Shown here: piece after piece, positions 23,010-26,301 of the stretch | How positions within the stretch are numbered: the stretch's first letter is position 1 | How the letters are laid out: every line of letters begins with the position of its first letter | Assembly (NCBI GenBank): GCA_050999155.1 | Contig: JBPCPM010000152.1 | Span: 1 to 26,301 of the forward strand | DNA length: 26,301 nucleotides | Source of the DNA: JBPCPM01 sp050999155 | GTDB lineage: Bacteria > Actinomycetota > Thermoleophilia > Solirubrobacterales > 70-9 | Reading direction: 5' to 3' | Program-made: the position numbers and the translations under genes | Notes under the pieces: model-generated | What the model was told of the DNA's origin: nothing | Databases searched by the model: none | The model's input: the letters and a program-made list of their open reading frames with translations, nothing else

Positions 23010-25160
23010 ATGAAGACCCGCCAGCAGAACGTCCAGGCCGCCCAATGGAGCTCCAACGGAGGCGGCGCCGACCAGCTCGACCTCACGCAGTCCGAGAACA
23101 AGGTGTTCGGCGCGGACGTGTTCGGGCCCGAGGTGCAGCGCCGGCGCCTGTCCAAGCAGGCCTACAAGGACCTGCAGCGCGCCCTGGCTACCGGCCAGAG
23201 CCTCAACCCCGAGCTCGCCGACCAGATCGCCACGGCCATGAAGGACTGGGCCATGGAGCGCGGTGCGACCCACTACACGCACTGGTTCCAGCCCCTGACG
23301 GGCTCCACGGCCGAAAAGCACGACTCGTTCTTCACGCCCGACCGCGACGGCGACAGCCTCGCCGAGTTCTCCGGCAAGGAGCTGATCCAGGGCGAGCCCG
23401 ACGCCTCGAGCTTCCCCTCCGGCGGCCTGCGCGCCACCTTCGAGGCCCGTGGCTACACCGCCTGGGACCCCACGAGCCCCGCCTTCCTGCTGCGCAACCC
23501 CAACGGGTCGGTGCTGTGTATCCCCACGGCGTTTGCCTCCTGGAAGGGCGAGGCGCTGGATCTCAAGATCCCGCTGCTGCGTTCGATGGACGTCCTGAGC
23601 ACCGCGGCCCTGCGGGCCCTGCGCCTGTTCGGCGACGACACCGCCGAGCGCGTGTTCTCCACCGTGGGCCCTGAGCAGGAGTACTTTCTCATCGACGAGC
23701 AATACTTCTACGAGCGGCCCGACCTGATCGCGACCGGTCGCACGCTGTTCGGCGCCGAGCCGGCTCGCGGTCACGAGCTCGACGACCACTACTTCGGCTC
23801 GATCCCCGAGCGCGTGCTGGCCTGCATGCTCGAGGCCGAGCGTGAGCTGGCCATGGTCGGTGTGCCGATCAAGACCCGCCACAACGAGGTCGCCCCGGCC
23901 CAGTACGAGGTCGCGCCGGTATTCGAGAACTCGAACGTGTGCGCCGACCACCAGCACCTGACGATGCAGATCCTCAAGAACGTCGCGCGTCGCTACGGCC
24001 TGGTCTGCCTGATGCACGAGAAGCCGTTCGCCGGCGTCAACGGCTCGGGCAAGCACAACAACTGGGCCATCGCCACCGACGCGGGTCACAACCTTTTCGA
24101 CCCTGGTGACACCCCGGCCGAGAACCTCCAGTTCCTGTTCTTCGCCACCGCGGTGATCTCCGCGGTGTTCAAGCACCAGGGCCTGCTGCGGGCGTCGATC
24201 GCCGACGCCGGCAACGACCACCGCCTGGGCGCCAACGAGGCGCCGCCGGCGATCATCTCGATCTTCCTCGGCGACGAGCTGCGCGAGGTCTTCGAGGCGA
24301 TCGAGCAGGGCGAGACGGCCGCCTCGACCGAAGGCTCGTTCCTCGGCCTCGGGACGGCGTCCCTGCCGCCCCTGCCCCGCCACGGCGGCGACCGCAACCG
24401 GACCTCGCCGTTCGCGTTCGTGGGCAGCCGGTTCGAGTTCCGGGCCGTCGGCTCCTCGCAGTCGATCAGCGTGCCGAACACGGTGCTCAACACGATCGCC
24501 GCGCAGGCCATCGACAGCCTCTGCGACGAGCTCGAGAAGGCGACCGCGGACGGGACGAGCCTCGACGAGGCGGTGCCCGGCGTCCTGCAGAAGGCCTACA
24601 CGGACGCCAAGGCCATCGTCTTCGAGGGCGACGGGTACTCTGAGGAGTGGCACCGCGAGGCTGAACAGCGCGGGCTGCTGAATCTGCGCACGACCCCCGA
24701 TGCCCTGCCGTACTTCACGGCGCCGGAGACCATCGAGGCGTTCTCGGCCTACAACGTGCTCTCGGAGGTCGAGCTGAAGTCCCGGCTCGATGTGGCCCGC
24801 GAGCAGTACATGATCAAGGTCAACATCGAGGGCGAGACCGCTGCGCACCTCGGGCGGACCTTGCTGATGCCCGCGGCGCTGCGCTACCTCGCCCAGGTCA
24901 AGCAGGCCGGGGTTGCCGCAGCGGAGAAGCCGCTGAGCGAGGGCATCGACGCCTTCGCCTCTGCGCTGGACGCGCTCGACGAGGCCAACGCGGCCGAGAA
25001 CCAGCCCGAGGGCGACCTCCAGGCCCACGCCGAGTACATGCGCGACAAGGTGCTGCCGGCCATGGACGAGGTCCGGGCCACGGCCGACCTGCTCGAAGGC
25101 CTGGTGGCCGACGACCTGTGGCCGCTGCCCAAGTACTCCGAGGTCCTCTGGATCAAGTAG
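23010..25160 (+). CDS. glnN: Glutamine synthetase, type III (GSIII)
   Basis: 716 aa, the length of the large GSIII class and well beyond GSI (~470) or GSII (~340). It makes glutamine from glutamate, ammonium and ATP. Class marks: GSTAEKHDSF (98-107), FSTVGPEQEYFLID (216-229), KTRHNEVAPAQYE (288-300), MHEKPFAGVNGSGKHNNW (335-352) and FRAVGSSQS (477-485), covering the metal-, glutamate- and ATP-binding sites. The GSI adenylylation loop is absent, as expected for the class. Control is therefore likely transcriptional or by small effectors. It lies 2.6 kb from amt-glnK and shares upstream GGACAA sites with it, supporting a nitrogen-assimilation role. Convergent with a GT2 gene 7 bp away, with a shared hairpin. 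The symbol follows cyanobacterial/Bacteroides usage. Confidence 0.96.
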   Translation: MKTRQQNVQAAQWSSNGGGADQLDLTQSENKVFGADVFGPEVQRRRLSKQAYKDLQRALATGQSLNPELADQIATAMKDWAMERGATHYTHWFQPLTGSTAEKHDSFFTPDRDGDSLAEFSGKELIQGEPDASSFPSGGLRATFEARGYTAWDPTSPAFLLRNPNGSVLCIPTAFASWKGEALDLKIPLLRSMDVLSTAALRALRLFGDDTAERVFSTVGPEQEYFLIDEQYFYERPDLIATGRTLFGAEPARGHELDDHYFGSIPERVLACMLEAERELAMVGVPIKTRHNEVAPAQYEVAPVFENSNVCADHQHLTMQILKNVARRYGLVCLMHEKPFAGVNGSGKHNNWAIATDAGHNLFDPGDTPAENLQFLFFATAVISAVFKHQGLLRASIADAGNDHRLGANEAPPAIISIFLGDELREVFEAIEQGETAASTEGSFLGLGTASLPPLPRHGGDRNRTSPFAFVGSRFEFRAVGSSQSISVPNTVLNTIAAQAIDSLCDELEKATADGTSLDEAVPGVLQKAYTDAKAIVFEGDGYSEEWHREAEQRGLLNLRTTPDALPYFTAPETIEAFSAYNVLSEVELKSRLDVAREQYMIKVNIEGETAAHLGRTLLMPAALRYLAQVKQAGVAAAEKPLSEGIDAFASALDALDEANAAENQPEGDLQAHAEYMRDKVLPAMDEVRATADLLEGLVADDLWPLPKYSEVLWIK

Positions 25161-25161
25161 C

Positions 25162-25179
25162 CCGGTCCTAGAGGACCGG
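25162..25179. terminator. Shared hairpin between convergent glutamine synthetase and GT2 genes
   Basis: CCGGTCC / GGACCGG, a perfect 7-bp stem with a TAGA loop, starts 2 bp after the glutamine synthetase stop. The GT2 stop codon lies at its apex, so the hairpin overlaps the last GT2 codons. No T-tract. Confidence 0.5.
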
Positions 25180-26145
25180 TCGCCCGAAGCGGATCGAGCC
25201 CCAGGCCAGCGCGATGCCCCGCACGGCGTCCGCGGCCAGGTGCTTGATCAGCCCTTGGGCCGCGACGCGCGGCCCGGCCCGCCATGGGACATGGCGGGCC
25301 GGCCGGGCGAGCCACGGCAGCGCGAGCACCACGGCGCGGCGGTCCCGCGACATGGCCGCCACCCCGATGGCCGCCGCCGTCCGGGCCACGGAGTCCGATC
25401 CGAGGAACACGCGGCCGACCAGCAGCTCGCGTCGGAGCTCCGGTACCCGGACCAGCAGGTAGGCGAACAGCCGTCCCTTCCACTGGGCCCGCAGGTGGCG
25501 GCGGAAGTCCGGCGGGAAGACGGCATGGCGCACGAGTGCAACCGGCGCGAACGCGGCCTGACCCCCCTGGCGCCGCACGGCCCACGCCAGCTCGCAGTCC
25601 TCGCCGAAGTGGTCGCCGGCGAGCTTCGCCCCGCCGGGCGGAAACCCTCCGGCCCGCTCGAACGCCGAGCGCTCGTAGAAGACGTTGCACGCCTCGTAGA
25701 GGGGGGAGGGCCGCTCGACGACCACGCAGTGGCCGAAGGGATGCGGCCGCTCGCCCGGCTCAGGCAGCGTGCGTCCCTGGACCACATCGGAGCCCGCGTC
25801 GATCTCTGCCAGCCCCGCGGCGAGCCACGCCGGCTCGGGGCGGCAGTCGGGGTCGGTGAACGCGAGCACGGATCCGTGGCCGAGCCCGGCACCGAGGTTG
25901 CGCTTGGCCCCCGGCGCCTGCTCGCCGGTCTGGTACAGCCGGAGCCGGTGTCCCCAGCGGTCCTGGTGGCGGCCAACGAGCTGGGGGGTGTCATCGAGCC
26001 CGTCGTCCACCAGCACCACCTCGAACTCCTCGGTCGTGAGCGTCTGCTGTGCCAGGCCGTCCAGCAGCCGATCCAGGTGCCGGGCGGATCGGTGGCAGGG
26101 CACCACGACGGTCACCCGCGGGATCGCGGCCTGGCCGGTGCTCAT
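25168..26145 (-). CDS. Family 2 glycosyltransferase
   Basis: 325 aa, GT-A fold. VTVVVPCHRS (11-20) opens the nucleotide-sugar domain, VVLVDDGLDD (43-52) and DPD (98-100, the DxD metal/donor motif) follow, and GEDCELAW (181-188) supplies the ED acid pair near the catalytic base. The C-terminal ~100 residues hold a moderately hydrophobic, Arg-rich segment (~245-300) that may lie at the membrane surface; no firm membrane span. The ATG overlaps the stop of the upstream gene (ATGA), so it is coupled to that gene. It probably adds a sugar to an envelope polysaccharide or glycolipid; donor and acceptor unknown. Confidence 0.9.
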   Translation of the reverse strand: MSTGQAAIPRVTVVVPCHRSARHLDRLLDGLAQQTLTTEEFEVVLVDDGLDDTPQLVGRHQDRWGHRLRLYQTGEQAPGAKRNLGAGLGHGSVLAFTDPDCRPEPAWLAAGLAEIDAGSDVVQGRTLPEPGERPHPFGHCVVVERPSPLYEACNVFYERSAFERAGGFPPGGAKLAGDHFGEDCELAWAVRRQGGQAAFAPVALVRHAVFPPDFRRHLRAQWKGRLFAYLLVRVPELRRELLVGRVFLGSDSVARTAAAIGVAAMSRDRRAVVLALPWLARPARHVPWRAGPRVAAQGLIKHLAADAVRGIALAWGSIRFGRPVL

Positions 26146-26301
26146 CGGCTGTCCCCGTCGAGCCCGGCGGGGATCTGGAGGCGCGGGTCCTGCTCGATCG
26201 CGCGCCGCGAGCGTAGCCCCAGCCGGTGGCGGGCCACCCAGTCGCGGTGGTGGTCGCGCCGCTGCACCCAGCGGCCCCCGGCCACACGGGCCGGCACGGC
26301 G
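26142..26301 (-). CDS. C-terminal end of an unidentified protein (cut by window edge)
   Basis: The last 52 codons of a gene that starts beyond the window. The readable C-terminus includes GGRWVQRRDHHRDWVARHR and ends LDGDSR; it is basic in the first half and shows no motif I recognise. The stop overlaps the ATG of the GT2 gene by four bases (ATGA), so it belongs to the same operon, likely a sugar-transfer or polysaccharide locus. Confidence 0.65.
   Translation of the reverse strand, partial: AVPARVAGGRWVQRRDHHRDWVARHRLGLRSRRAIEQDPRLQIPAGLDGDSR

Overview
The window is very GC-rich and densely coded, with frequent GTG starts, 1-4 bp start/stop overlaps and short intergenic gaps. The gene content (actinobacterial-type HemQ, a PimA-like glycosyltransferase fused to a flippase-like membrane domain, a secreted subtilase with an Arg-rich tail, a type III glutamine synthetase) suggests an actinobacterium, most likely of the class Thermoleophilia (Solirubrobacterales-like). 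That placement is inferred from gene content and base composition, not from a marker gene. The first ~106 bases are almost pure C and look like a draft-contig edge artefact.

Layout. (1) 156-5226, minus strand: a biotin-dependent acyl-CoA carboxylase pair (methylcrotonyl-CoA carboxylase-like) preceded by a CstB-like persulfide dioxygenase carrying one dead and one live rhodanese domain. (2) 5324-7210, plus: secreted subtilisin-like protease. (3) 7261-8660, minus: monothiol glutaredoxin, BolA and HemQ, an iron-sulfur/heme group. (4) 8659-13013, plus: a large membrane protein with a degenerate alkaline-phosphatase-like ectodomain, translationally coupled to the glycosyltransferase-flippase fusion; probably cell-envelope glycolipid work. 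(5) 13036-16081, minus: SDR, PhaC-like alpha/beta hydrolase and a second alpha/beta hydrolase. (6) 16173-16711, plus: two tiny paralogous zinc-ribbon proteins. (7) 16757-18316, minus: aldehyde dehydrogenase. (8) 18636-25160: a nitrogen block of amt-glnK, ending in a strong terminator, and the type III glutamine synthetase. It is interrupted by a coiled-coil/helix-hairpin-helix protein, a tandem 60-bp-period repeat and a GT4 glycosyltransferase. (9) 25168-26301, minus: a GT2 glycosyltransferase overlapping the 3' end of a gene that runs out of the window.

How the genes fit together. Amt imports ammonium, GlnK senses 2-oxoglutarate/ATP and gates Amt, and GSIII assimilates the ammonium. The PII protein has lost the Tyr51 modification site. 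Copies of GGACAA, including a perfect 12-bp palindrome, lie upstream of both amt and the GS gene and may mark a shared nitrogen operator. Several glycosyltransferases across the window point to envelope polysaccharide or glycolipid synthesis. No RNA genes, transposases or CRISPR arrays were seen.
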